Below are positions 37,254-48,729 of a DNA stretch of 64,000 bases, piece after piece. The notes below the pieces were generated by a model. That model was not told the DNA's origin and did not search any database. It worked only from the letters and a program-made list of their open reading frames with translations. Each line of letters begins with the position of its first letter. Position 1 is the first letter of the stretch. Source of the stretch: Galerina marginata (Eukaryota > Basidiomycota > Agaricomycetes > Agaricales > Galerinaceae); the NCBI GenBank assembly GCA_023014335.1, contig JAECYW010000020.1, forward strand, positions 682,001 to 746,000, given 5' to 3'. The position numbers were made by a program, and so were the translations under genes.

Positions 37254-38550
37254 TCACGGACCTCCCTTGTGCGTCTGTTCTGGACTGCTACCATGCCCTA
37301 TATTATCACTACTTCTACCCGCTGGAATACACTCGACTTCACTTTGGTCCATAGATTGACGCCCATTAAATTGCAAACTGGATATACGGAATGTCGACGA
37401 TGCTGGATTACCGATTTGGACAGATTTCCAAGAGACTCGAGCAATCATAACAGTGGGAGCAATTCCCTAATGTAAGATTTTACACCAATCATTTATAGAG
37501 ATGGGAAATATGTGACGCACTGCAATGGGAACCAGAAGAGCTGTCGCGTAACTGCTCAGTGCAAATACCGGGGAAGTCGCGCTTCCATTGTCAGGAACGA
37601 CAGCGGCAACGGCAGAAATAAACATGGCGCAGGCGTAGACCGCGCCTGATTGTAACACTATGTCGGTTACATGACTGAGTCGCCCTGTGGAGAAAGGAGT
37701 ATTGCAGCTAGTAACAGTGTGGATTCTATAAGAAATGAGGAGTGTTGTCGTGACGGTAGTAGTAAATGATACGAAATATAAGGCAGACTCCAGGGCATTG
37801 AGATTGAAGGCTTCTTTAGCCGTTACAACTCGGAAGTTGGCCTCTATACAGACGACCATTATTTGGGCAACATACAATCCTGTTGGGCCCTTTCAGTCGG
37901 AACACGCTTGATTGATATATAGAAGCTCACCAATCTCAGAAATGAAGAAAAGTAGTAGAAAGGAAATTACTCGTGTAGAACGGTTCCAAACGTGAAAACA
38001 TCTCCACATCTAAAAAAATTATTCAATCGTCAGATATTGTTCAGTGGGCTGTTTACTCACAAGTAAACCGTCGGCGAGAATACACATAGAAAATGAGGTG
38101 ATATTAATTGCTAGACGGGTCCATACTGGAGCGTCGTACAACGAGACGAAGACAGTCTCTTCGGTGTTCCCATTTCCTACAAAGTTCCAGCTGCATACAT
38201 ACCACTGTATGCCCAGCTGGGTAATACCGAGCATATAAAGCAAAGCCATGGTAATAACGACAATTCTGCTCCGCGTTACTCTCCCAGTGGTCACTGTAGA
38301 ATATACTCAACGTCAAATTTTAATTCTTGCTGTAAAGCAATTCTCACAATAAATGTACAAAGTAGCAAGGTAAACGGTAGTATAAATTCCTGACAAATCA
38401 GTCCTTTAGTTTCTTCGTAGATTTTAAGGTAAAGATTTAGACCTACGTACCCATCAGGAATGTGCCCATCATCGTGGAATTGAGAGTAGAGCCAATTTCG
38501 GATTTTTGAAGCGCCACAGGCGGCAAATTCAGTCCGCCTGTGCCAGACAT
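37254..38550 (-). CDS. Heptahelical membrane protein, Agaricomycete GPCR-like family
   Basis: Six exons (38451-38550, 38348-38389, 38061-38293, 37931-38009, 37521-37879, 37254-37466), all introns GT-AG, join in phase to 341 residues. After a short polar N-terminus (MSGTGGLNLPP) the protein has about seven hydrophobic segments. These start with 'GIYTTVYLATLYIYL', then a segment after 'RVTRSRIVV', the 'ADGLLMWRCFHVWNRS' loop motif, and later 'LYFVSFTTTVTTTLLISYRI'. It ends in a hydrophilic cytosolic tail (71 residues). The family (ADGLLIWRC motif, Arg-rich short loops) is strongly expanded in mushrooms and resembles G-protein-coupled receptors in topology; ligand and coupling are unknown. The start ATG at 38,550 is chosen because it is the only one giving the conserved helix 1. 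Confidence 0.85.
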
Positions 38551-40370
38551 GACGGAAAAACTGAAGTGGGATCAAGGTGAACCTTGAGTCGCATTAAGTA
38601 CCCGAATATTTCGATAATCTGCAGAACGAGTTGTCAGGAGCATCAGTTTGAAGTCAACTACATCACCGCTGATGAAAGATGTCGAATGGCCCCACTGCCA
38701 GTATTGCGGATAAGCATCCGTATAAGAATATCTCAAGGAATCTCTATGCAAAAATTGTGCGCTGGGGTGTTATAAATAAGACGGTAAGCATGTGCTTCCG
38801 TGGGTTCAATGACCGCGGATCTGACTGACCATCCCTCAGAATACTTACCTCTCAACTCGCAGTATTATCGAGTATCATCGACCTCGAAAGGAAACTTGAT
38901 AGAATGCCCGGGCCAGTTGGATTCAATTGAGCAGTATATCTGGTCGACCCTCCTGAGCTTTGGGAGACTGTAGGCTAAAACCTCAGGAGAATTTTTGGAA
39001 TTACAGGATCCTATATTTAGCATGCAGCACGCAAAGAAAGCGAAGTTTACCCACTGCATGTCAGTAATTTAAGGTGGAGGTCTGGATGGATGATTTCCAG
39101 CATCTATAAATGAGCTACCATGGCGAGAAGGGCTCAATTGCGGAACATTAAGTTGCATCGTCTGATTGTTTCACGTTAGCATAGCTTTGGAGCTCGCCAG
39201 GTATATAATTCTACACCACTCCAGCCTTCTTTCTACAAGTGCCAGGCGCATTCCGATTTGCTACCCCCAAACCTGTAAGTGCCTCCCCATTGCCGTGTAA
39301 ACCTCCCTGATAATACGTTTAAGTACCGACTGGGACAGGTGCCCGTCGTGTTATTTCACCCCGAGTTCACTTAGAGTCAGAGATTCATGTAGGGCTTTTT
39401 GCTGGTTTGGCGGAGGCTCTTAACTGATACATTGCCAGACCTCTTTCATATTTCATGCGTGTATACGTTCTTGCGGTTGTCGGCTGTTTTGCCTATAAAA
39501 ATGTCGTGATGGCTCTCCCATTGGCTGGACATTATTATTTTGGGCATCCTAAGGCGCCAGAAAACACCGCCTGCTTTGCGTGCGACGACTATGAAAAGAT
39601 GACGTCTCGTTGGTTTGCGACGATACAAGATCGAGAGAGAGGAGAAGAGGAGTAGTGGATTAAAACACCTTGCCGACGTAATGTAAAATCGATGATTCTG
39701 CGGGTGGAAAGGATTCGCCAATATTAACTATAAACTGGTTGTTATTGCTGAGATTGACACTTACCAATATTAGCCCATCAAGGTGTATTTAGTGTATAAA
39801 GCCCCGATGTCTCGTATAGCCTTCGGCGGATTCTTGTTAGGCGCTTGTAATTGACTGATGGGTATTTAACAGTGAATCCTATCCTACAATCTACGATAAT
39901 GACTAGACAAAATTGAGGCTTTTTGGCGTGCACGCAAACCAGGCAGGCGCGCTCAGAACCTTAAAGTGCTCCGAGTCATCGATCATCCACTCTTGCTCTT
40001 TCCATTCCTATAGGCCATGTCCCTTTTTCAACGTACTTTGCTGTTGGCCATCAGCGGGGAACAGTTGCAACACCAGTGCCAGATAAATTTTAGCGATTCT
40101 GGAAAGAAATAGGCATAGGGTGGACAGGGATCATTCCATTCTTAGAACGTGGGAGGGACCTGACGCGTGTCATCACAGTCACAAACAAACCGTTGATGTC
40201 CGACTCAACCGACTTTCACCATGATCATCCCGGCTCCCAATGTCTCCTTTTTCCTCGTACCTATGCACAATGATTAATGAAGTTCGATGGTCAGCTCTAG
40301 GGCATAGCCTTGCTTTGGTCCTGCTTTGAAGAGCGTCGGGATTCGTCTGCACCGGGCCCGACGCCGCCCA
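38551..40370. other. Spacer without firm gene
   Basis: A short plus-strand frame (39,455-39,655, 66 residues, ALPLAGHYYFGHP) begins with a hydrophobic leader and could be a very small secreted protein, but nothing else supports it. Otherwise no recognisable sequence. Confidence 0.35.
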
Positions 40371-40790
40371 TCCACCTGAAGGTCCTCACCCCACACGATT
40401 TTCGATCACCCTGCTCAACGTTCTCCTATACTTGAAAATTTCCTCACTTGGCTTCAGGATGCAATCGACTTCGAGGGTGGGCTGGAAGCTGGGCTACACT
40501 TAGAACGGCTTGAGAATGTCTTCCTCGCGGTTGCCGTTTCGGTCGTAAGGGCGTTGATGTAGCTGACGACGAAGGAGGAAAGCTGAATCCAGGAAGGGGG
40601 GTGTCAGGACGACTGGACTCCACCAATTCAACCCACGTGTCCCTGCGCTTTGGTATCAACGCTTTATGTGCCAGTATTGACTAGGAGCCGATCGGAATCG
40701 CAGCAGGAAAGCGACTGCATGGACCGTCATCATCGCCATTCAACCTCAGTGACACTCTCCGCATCAGCCGTGTACTTATGATAGGACCAG
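40371..40790 (+). repeat. Diverged direct repeat, first copy
   Basis: The segment around 40,395-40,760 resembles 41,398-41,830 in word order: 'ctgctcaacgttctcctatacttga', 'gtRRctgRaagctggg', 'ggactccaccaattcaa', 'ttggNatcgcagcagg', ending 'catcagccgtg'. The intervening words and spacing agree. It is probably an old duplication of a now non-coding element or pseudogene. Confidence 0.4.
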
Positions 40791-41389
40791 TCGCTTGCCT
40801 GCGCGTACCCGTTCCGCTGTCCAGAATCTTTCCCCAGTGTCGTCCACCCTTGCGCTTTTCACTTGTTTTGGGTATGCTCATGCCCAACCTAACGTTTCAC
40901 CTGCCCTCTGTGTAGTTCCTCATATTCGACCTCTCGTTTTAACGCAACGTCGAAATCACTTATCGTCATACTCTTATTGAACCACATCTCTACCTCTTGC
41001 CTGAACCCAGGCAGGTGACATCGTCTCTTCCTTCAGACACCTTCCGATGAAGTTTCAACACCCTTTTCGTCGCAATGAAAGAGACTCGACCATCTCAGTT
41101 CGCCGGACTGCATCCCTTGACAACTTTGATTTCGTCGTGCTTTGCCTGTTTGAGAACCGCCTTTTACGGTCCCTAGTCCCTAGCGTCGACGAATGACGGT
41201 CATTTTACTTGATTTCGGCTGGAACGTGTGTGTAGGGCATCTATTTCAACTCCGCCTCTCGAACCACAACTTCAGGTTGTCGGTCGATTGTGAATAAATA
41301 ATTCCGAACCGACTCGGGATTCAACCCAACTCTTGCCTGCGTGTTTCTATCTCCCTGCATGCTCCTGGGCCTGGCATATTCACTCGCAC

Positions 41390-41835
41390 ATCCTCAACGA
41401 CTTTTGATTACGCTGCTTAGCATCTTCTTATGCTTGAGATTTACTCGACTTGATTTCTAAGTGGCAGTTGACTTCCAAGAATGGTCGGAGGCAGGAGCCG
41501 AGGCTGGATGCTGGGCCTGGATTGATACCCGTCGTCGTCGTTCGATCGCTGGACATTTTGGCCCCAACGCTGACGCCCTTTCCCGATGTACTCGACAACA
41601 AACAAGGCGAAAAGCTGGATTTGGAAAGAGCTAATGTCGAGAACGGCTGGACTCGATCAATTCAAGGTTCGTATGGAATGCGGACGTCGAATTCCGCCAC
41701 GCTTTCGATGCCAGCGTCCATTTGGAGCTGATTGGCGTCGCAGGAAGAGAAGAAGGTACACGACCTCCGAGAACATCATTATCGATACCCGACCTAGATG
41801 TCCTTCTCATCCTCGAGTCAGCAGCCGTGTAAGCC
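41390..41835 (+). repeat. Diverged direct repeat, second copy
   Basis: Second copy of the block at 40,371-40,790. It contains longer open frames ('LDNKQGEKLDLERANVENGW' at about 41,590-41,650) that might represent a fragment of an old polyprotein, but no family is identifiable. The stretch 41,836-42,493 to the right holds no recognisable gene. Confidence 0.35.
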
Positions 41836-42493
41836 GCTTTTTCACGAAATCCGATCTTCCAAAGTTTCCCTGGCTCAACTTTTGTACCCTGCAGATTCAG
41901 ATGCAGATTTGCGAGAAAGAACGCTTCTTGTTCTACGATTCCGACTTCTCCGGGAGCGAACAATCTCAGTGTTACTCATGGATACAGATCTCGCTCGCGT
42001 GTAGTACGCGCATCGTGGCTCACATGCTCATCATCGCTCTTCAAATCATGAGGACAACTATGAAAGTAATCCCCGCGCTTATAAATGGATTCAGGCTGTT
42101 ACATTACGCCTGTCTGTAGTTGAGAACGTGAGCACGTCCATTATGCGTGTGGCGAAATTTTACGCGTGATGCTGAAGTCAGCCTTTCAGGTGCCTAAATA
42201 TTGTTGATTGGTTATATATGCCGGCAGGATCAAAGGGCGGTATCTACCACCGCTGAAAGTTCGGCACCCCATCGCTATACTCTATGGGTACCAATAAGTA
42301 CGTGCCAAGGTAGCTTAACCTGGAGTCCTAGAACTTAGTCGCACCATTTCCCCAAAAGATATCGTCTTCTGACGCGTCTCCACTTGCAGTAAGCAATCTA
42401 CGATGATCAATTCCACGGTGTTTTAATGACATGAGCACTCCTTTCTCAGAAAAATCCACTCGTTCTCTCATGGCCTACTAAAAACGTGAACAG

Positions 42494-43275
42494 TTAACTC
42501 GACTCCTTCGCCGCGCGAACACCGACGCAGTAGCCTTCGGCCTCCGCGCTTCCTGCACCTTAGAATTTATTTCTGGATACACTGGCATTAGCTAGCAAGC
42601 CCGAATTATTATTTCGTCCTCACCTCTTCGCTACGAACCCAGAATGTATTTGGACCGTTGTCAGCTGGCCTACTCAAGTCGACTTCTCTGGCCTGTTAAA
42701 CGGACCGTACTCATTTAGCAACACAGATTACGTGTACGTTAGCTGAAGAAAGCATCGAAACTTGTCCTCACCTCAATGTTGCGAGCCCAGAACGTGTCCG
42801 GACCATTGTCCACTGGCCTGCTAAAGTCGACTTCTCTGGCCTGTTGGAAACGAACCGTGCCCACTTGTCAACACAGACTGCAAAGTAGCGAGATCCAAAT
42901 ATTAATTTTCGGCCTCACCTCTTCGCTACGAACCCAGAAAGTATCCGGACCATTGGCAGCTGGGATACTCAAGTCGATTTCTCTGGCCTATTGGAAACAA
43001 ACCGTGTCCAGGTGTCAACGCTAATTCTCTGCGAGCTGGCGAGACCCAAATATTCAACCTGTCCTTACCTCGTTACGAGCCCAGAAGGTTTTTGGACCAT
43101 TGTCAGCTGGTAAATTAAAGTCGATCTCTCTGACCTGATAGAAACCAGCCAAACCCAATCAGCAAAGACTTGGAGGAAAAGTATCCGCCACTTCAGGTAC
43201 CTCGACACTAGCAGGCGCTGCGTTGACATAAAGAAGTACAGCCGAGATCAAAGCGATATTGACGACGAATTTCAT
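42494..43275 (-). CDS. Secreted repeat-peptide precursor; each repeat is one exon
   Basis: Six exons (43201-43275, 43069-43134, 42919-42987, 42772-42840, 42624-42692, 42494-42541), all phase 0, give about 131 residues. Exon 1 encodes a signal peptide (MKFVVNIALISAVLLYVNA, predicted cut before APASVE). Exons 2-5 each encode exactly one 22-23-residue module. The consensus is A-R-E-V/I-D-L/F-S-x-P-A-D-N-G-P, then x-T-F-W-V/A-R-S/N-E-E. Introns between modules are also alike (79-84 nt, 'gtRagg' donors, conserved 'gggcacggttcgtttccaacag' type ends), so exon and intron were duplicated together. The last exon is less certain: using an acceptor before GCC gives AEGYCVGVRAAKESS; an acceptor 11 or 17 nt upstream gives a different basic tail. 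The layout resembles multi-copy secreted peptide precursors (pheromone, KEP or RiPP type), but there is no KR site; cleavage next to the conserved Arg is an inference. A TATA box precedes it. Confidence 0.75.
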
Positions 43276-43325
43276 AGTAGGAGAGGCTGAAGTGGTAAGC
43301 AACGTTGGTTTATTTCTTCGCCAGC

Positions 43326-43333
43326 TTATATAC
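43326..43333 (-). promoter_or_regulatory. TATA box of the repeat-peptide gene
   Basis: On the minus strand TATATAAG lies about 50 nt upstream of the ATG at 43,275, supporting expression of this gene and the chosen start. Confidence 0.55.
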
Positions 43334-43339
43334 AGTCAC

Positions 43340-44140
43340 TGGGTGCAAAAGCCCCTTTTGAGTGACGAAAAATTGGATTCTCAACCATAAAAAAATAATG
43401 ACTTTTTGGGGGCCTAACAACTGTGTAGGGATCTATAAATTAGTAAATATTTTTGAAATACTTTTTACCGAGGAAACCCGGAAACTGACCAATGGAAATC
43501 ATTTGGGAAGGAAAATTTGGATTGAGATATCTCTTTCTCATAAAATTTGAGAGTAAAATTACTCAGAATTTGTGCAACCAACCCAATTTATCTGTAGGTT
43601 TCCCTCCATTTTTTCCTGAAAACATTTGCAGCATTTAGGCTTTACTATTTCTTTTTCTGGGGAGGATTTTTTTATCAATAAATTTTAATTTGTGGTTGAA
43701 TGATATTCAGGCTCTTCCCATTCATTATCGGAGGTGTAAAAGTCACCATTACATTAGATTTGATTCAACACCCAATATTTGAAATCAAGTTAACGATTTT
43801 CGCAGGCAATTAAGACAATAAGCCAAAAAAAATTTATTTTCTTGTTTTCGAAATGGAAAAAAGTGATAGAGCAATGGAAATTCCCAGAGTCTAAAAAAGA
43901 AATAAATAGTACCAGTCATGTACCTTGTGGGTATCGTGTCTATACCGAACGGATACCGGTCCCATTCATGATCACGACTGAATCGCGGAGGATTGTGAAA
44001 CTGGAAAATTTTCATAGAGGAAAGGACTTATACATAGATTTGTAGCGTAGAAACGGATAAATAAAGAGAGACGATCCGCTCTGCGTGTTGCAGGTTCATT
44101 TACGTCTTCACGGCGACATCGTCAGCGGCACATGGTGAAG
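43340..44140. other. A/T-rich spacer
   Basis: Markedly more A/T-rich than its surroundings, upstream of the repeat-peptide gene. No gene is seen. It may hold its promoter elements. Confidence 0.4.
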
Positions 44141-44144
44141 TAGA

Positions 44145-44950
44145 TCAATATGTCCAAGGATATTTCAGCCTGATTTCGCCCAAGGCCCATTGCAAAAAAT
44201 TGCATGTGCGAAGGACGAAAACTATGGTAAAGCCGTTAGGGACCAATGCCGAAAGAGATGACCGATGAGAGGCTAGCTTCGTAGTAAGTTCGTACGCCTC
44301 AACACTTCGACTACAGAAATATTTGTTATTATCTGATATAATCCCAAGTCGTTTCGGAATCGCATTGCCACACCAGAAACTTGGCATCGCGGGTGTCAAA
44401 TATCCTATCATGATCAGTGTGAGGTTGTTAAGATAAACCAAGATACAATACCTGCACTCTCCTCATATCTCTCCACTTCCTCATTCTTTGCCACTGCATC
44501 AACTGGCCTCTCAAGCATCAACTGGCCCGAAGCCCTCAGCCCAAACGTCGAAATCAGCACAAAGACAAATTTCCCAATGTGTCCAGGTGGGATGATGATC
44601 GATGATCCCTGGAGGTGTTTCCATCGGAATAGGATCGTGAAAGGTGAGTAAAATATTTTGGAATGCGGCGCGCATGCCCAGCTGATCCCTTTCGAAGTTT
44701 TGGACAGCTTGGGGTCGAAGATCGCGACATGGCATGTTCAAGACTGCTATAGCTACTTCCGTGCAGTCCTGATCGTGCAGCTTCCAGCTGCGCTTCACTG
44801 CGCTTGTTTTCTTCGACGGCGTCGTTCTTTCTCTGAAGGTCACATATCCGTTAACGATCCTTCGTCTCCTTCTCCTGGATCATCCTGGGGAGTGGCCTTG
44901 AAAGTATCCTCACGGCTCTGCCAGCCTGCAGGGCACCTCGCATAATCGCC
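44145..44950 (-). pseudogene. Possible decayed coding region, unknown family
   Basis: Minus-strand frames of 98 and 110 codons without ATG starts. One stretch near 44,830-44,700 reads as a coiled-coil-like segment in another frame ('LQRKNDAVEENKRSEAQLEA'). The pieces cannot be joined into one credible gene, so this is probably a decayed element. Confidence 0.25.
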
Positions 44951-45463
44951 ATCTCTGGGTTTCAACGCCCTGGTATCGCGTAATATGGCCGTCAAAATAA
45001 CCACCTCGACGAAATCTTCTGCTATCGCGCAGTCCGGGGGTTCCTTCCCCTCAAGACCTGTCGTCTGGGCCTCGTCAACGTCCTTTGCAGTCGCGCTGTG
45101 CTCTCGGTTGCCTGGCGCTAGCTCGCACTCGCAATCGGGCTTAATCTCGGCACCGAAAGGTAGCTCGCTGTGTGTTGTAGGGGATTATATCAGGTTCGTC
45201 GGCGCACGTCTCGCCAAATCCTTTCCCAATCTTCCCCTCGAGACTAGCTGACCAACTTTCCCTTTCGCAGTCAGCGCTCCTTTCGATCTTGGTCCTTCCT
45301 GGCCAGTCGGTGCGGCCGCCTTCGAATTCTTCTTCAACTCTGGTCTCCATTCCTCCCCCCCTCACGTATACCGCCTCTCACTTCCATCAAGTTCTCTCTA
45401 CTCTCATCTTCCCATACGTTCCTCGCTCCTGCACTCCCCTCCAGTCCAATAGCTAGGCTCATT

Positions 45464-45916
45464 CTACCTTGTTCGGCGGTCCGACAAAACCTCTGCATTC
45501 GCCTCTCCCGGCTCATGCTCAATTCGGTCCAGCTCCTTCACGGTCTGCGGCACTTCGCTGACCTTTTGCCTAACCGGTCCGAATCTTCGGAAAATACGGC
45601 CTGCGGCTTGGAATTCAATTTCGACAAGTTTGTCAAAGGTAATAGGAAGACAATGGGGTCGGAAATGGGATATCGGAGCACCTGAGTCAGATAGGATAGT
45701 GTTTGGTGCAGCAGAGTCGAAGGTGGCGGCATAGGCGTCGTAGCCTGGCATGAAATGTGAGTTGGGTTTCCTGTCGCCGTCCTTGCTGTCTTCCGAACCT
45801 GACGGATCCATTAGCCTCGGCATCGACTCGCCCTCCTTGTCCACACTCCCGTTATAACGAGGGCTCGTTCTTTTATTCTCTCCGCTGTTTCTGAGAGAAA
45901 CGCCATCTAAAAACAT
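45464..45916 (-). pseudogene. Possible Ty1/copia-type Pol remnant
   Basis: A 150-codon minus-strand frame with an ATG. The segment 'PNTILSDSGAPISHF' resembles the start of copia-type aspartic protease domains (consensus hydrophobic-D-S-G-A), and an acidic/basic tail follows. No RT, integrase or LTR was found around it. The 12-bp inverted pair 'cttctgtttgtc' / 'gacaaacagaag' lies just to the right (about 45,945-46,005). Low certainty. Confidence 0.3.
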
Positions 45917-47040
45917 GTCTTCTGTTTTTAGTCTTCTGTTTTTAGCTTCTGTTTGTCAAGTAAATAGGAATGTTATTTGTTTGGAAAACAGCAGACAAAC
46001 AGAAGATCCGTTTTCGGGATATTTCTCAGACAAAAAGATCCCCTATTTCTTTGATGTTTCTCCGTAAAACAGCCGACATAAAGTAGCTTTATCTGCCTTT
46101 ATCGCGAGCAATCTTTCTCTAGGGGTGGAACCGGCGGCCAAACAAAGCCAAATTCTCGATTCGCTGACGGAAATTTTCGATATTGTTCCTCCTCTGTACG
46201 TCTCAATTGTTCTTCGATCTTCCTGAATTTTTGTAGACAGGTATAATTTGTCGCATTCTGTAGACCTAGTTGAAAAAATCGGCCAATTTGGTCAATATTT
46301 CACCGATTCAAGGATGATCCTGTTCGCAGGTGTAACTGAACATTACGGCTCTCAATTGTCCTCGTTTCATCGGTTTTCTGGCTCAAGAAGGTTAAAAGAT
46401 TGCCGTATTTTACTGTTACATGCATATTGTGTGTAGGGTAAGGAGGGAGCTTGAGGGAGGGACAGACGCAAAGCAACGCAATGCAACGCGTCGCGTGTCT
46501 GTCTCTATCCGTCTGGACCGTCTCTATGGCTCTAGATATTCGGAAACTCCTTTCGACGATACATACATTATGTAGCCAAAGACTTCAATAGCGTGGAACA
46601 TGTGAACCATGACCCTCGGACAAGGATGTACAATGACCTCAAGACTCGGATGCCTTGCCTTCGCAGATTGCGGTTACCTAGTTTACGGTTACCGGTAAAT
46701 CACATCATAAATACCGGCAAATGCCTCAGCGGGGATTTTGATACGCGGCAGGATTCCCCTCGATCCCAGGGTGAATCCCTTCAATCCGTCAGGCTACCAT
46801 TTCACGCCGCCTCATCGTCGCGCATCCTTCACTCGTCCTTCAACCCCACTCTGGCCTTCACTGTCGTATTCCCCTCCTCAAACGGACGATAGACTTACAC
46901 GTCTTTTCCGCGGCAGTCCAAATCACACATATGGCCATCAGTGCCCTCGCCTTCACCCTTTTCGCATTCCACGGTGGGGTATTGAGCTCACACTGGGTGT
47001 AGGATGTTCGTCGAGACCCGGGGAGCTGCCGAATTCAAGG
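45917..47040. other. Spacer without recognisable gene
   Basis: Contains the short inverted pair noted above and a small run of 'aacgcaa' like words near 46,470. Open frames 46,593-47,043 are proline-rich chance frames. Confidence 0.35.
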
Positions 47041-47700
47041 TAGCTCAGTATTAGTTCTCATTCATGTCAAAAACTTGCTTACCTTGTCGTGTCTAGAAGA
47101 TTTGTATGTCCACATTGCCACTTCAATGTTCCACCTTGGTGTTGTCAACGTTGAAGAAAATGTTGCAAATGACAAGGTAAGTATCAGCTCATATTGGTAT
47201 TGAATGCTACTCACCTCGTCTCCAGCACCTTCCCGACCATAGCAGACTCACAACCCAGCCGCCGTCTCACCTGCCCAGTACCATCACCCGTCTGAATCAC
47301 CAGAACCCGGCTCCACCGTCGAGCCTGTACTTTCTGGCCCGCAGCTGAACCTGTGATTGGGAAGCGGAAAAAGGTGGCACATAACGCGGATGAGCATGCT
47401 AGAGGCAGGCGGGCATGTCAGCGACGGGCGGCTGGAATGTTCGGCGGGTGTAAAACATGTGTTGAAAGCAGTCCGTCTCGATGGCTCATGTCAATAACTT
47501 ACATACCTCGTTTCTAGAAGCCCTATACAACGACGTCGCAATTTCAAAGTTCCACGTTGAGTTGTCCATGTTCCGCTTTGGGCGACTCAACATTAATGGA
47601 ATTCCACCAATGACAAGGTAAGTGTCAGCTTATCATCAGTTTTGAATGCTGCTCACCTTATTTACACCTTCCCAAGCATTGCCTGACACCTGGACAACAT
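47041..47700. repeat. Two direct copies of an about 430-bp spaced unit
   Basis: 'catgtcaaaaacttgcttacctYgt' to 'aatgacaaggtaagtatcagct' (47,064-47,190) is repeated at 47,488-47,628 ('catgtcaataacttacatacctcgt' to 'aatgacaaggtaagtgtcagct'). After each copy come 'ttgaatgctRctcacct' and a proline/cysteine-like 'ccttccc' stretch. The repeats contain donor- and acceptor-like words but no frame. Confidence 0.5.
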
Positions 47701-48729
47701 TTCGCCACCTGCCTAGTGCTACCACCCATCGCCAAACTCGGCTCAACCCTTCAGCCCTGCAACCTCGACCATGAACCACTGATACAATCTCTCCTCAAAC
47801 GCGACTCTGAGAATTTTTATGGGAGGGAGAACCACGGGATTGCGGCGCGCCTGAGATGAGCCAGAGGTGGATCATATCCGACAGGTACCAGTTTGTCAAG
47901 GACTTTGGCAAGTATGAATGGAATCTTGTATCTAGTCACTCGGTCACTATTTAGAGTATAATGTCCTTGTACGACGATGGCTTAAAATAAGATAATTTAA
48001 CAACAGTTGATTTGCAATTCCTGGGATTCAGAGCACACTCGATCCTGAGCTTTGGAGATGACCACCAGCACCAGCAAAGCCTCAGTCTTTCTTACGAGCA
48101 ATTATAACTGTCGGTGGTACCTTAAATTTGAAATCCGAAGAGATTTACCACCTGGTACCATCAGTGTGATCGGTTTCCTAACTTTCCTTGCTCAGGTGCT
48201 TTACAAATGATGCCCACAGGCCAGGCCATTTACGATTTTTACGATTTTTACCGTAAAATTAAATAGCCTTTCACTTTCCTTCACTTTCCTCTGCCATTGT
48301 GAGTGCTTACTACTAGCGCAAAAATCACGTATTTCATATACCAAAAAGCCAGTTCCTAAGTTTTGCGCCTGAAAATTGTGCTGTATATTGCTTGCATCTA
48401 CTATAACATTCCTACAGATTATAGAGGAGAATAGTTAAGTCTGAGTCATGCAAAAGCTTGGGCGGACATCTAGCGGGAGGCTGAGTTGGCCAAAACGGGC
48501 AGGTCCCGGTCCGGAAAAGGAATCAACAGACGGCGTGGCGAAAACGTATGGTTCTCTTATCTTCCTGCCCACATTCCTTGAACATCCTCCTTCTGCTTAT
48601 CTTCACATTATCTGTCTAGAAGGCTCAATAAGCATGATCTTTTTCAGCTCCAAACATTGGAATACCTTTGTGATCATTGCAATGCATGTCAGTTTGCCTG
48701 TGCCAGGACTCAGAGTGGTGTATCCACAG
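47701..48729. other. Spacer leading into the 159-bp array
   Basis: No recognised gene. The frame at 48,448-48,774 ends in 'gtatccacag|gtagg', which looks like a donor immediately before the array, so this could be the 5' end of the array's ancestral gene. Confidence 0.3.

Noticed and set aside
38865..39059. Upstream ATG frame (MQWVNFAFF) as start of the 7TM gene
   Set aside because: A complete six-exon model starting at 38,550 already supplies the conserved first helix; no splice path joins the upstream frame.
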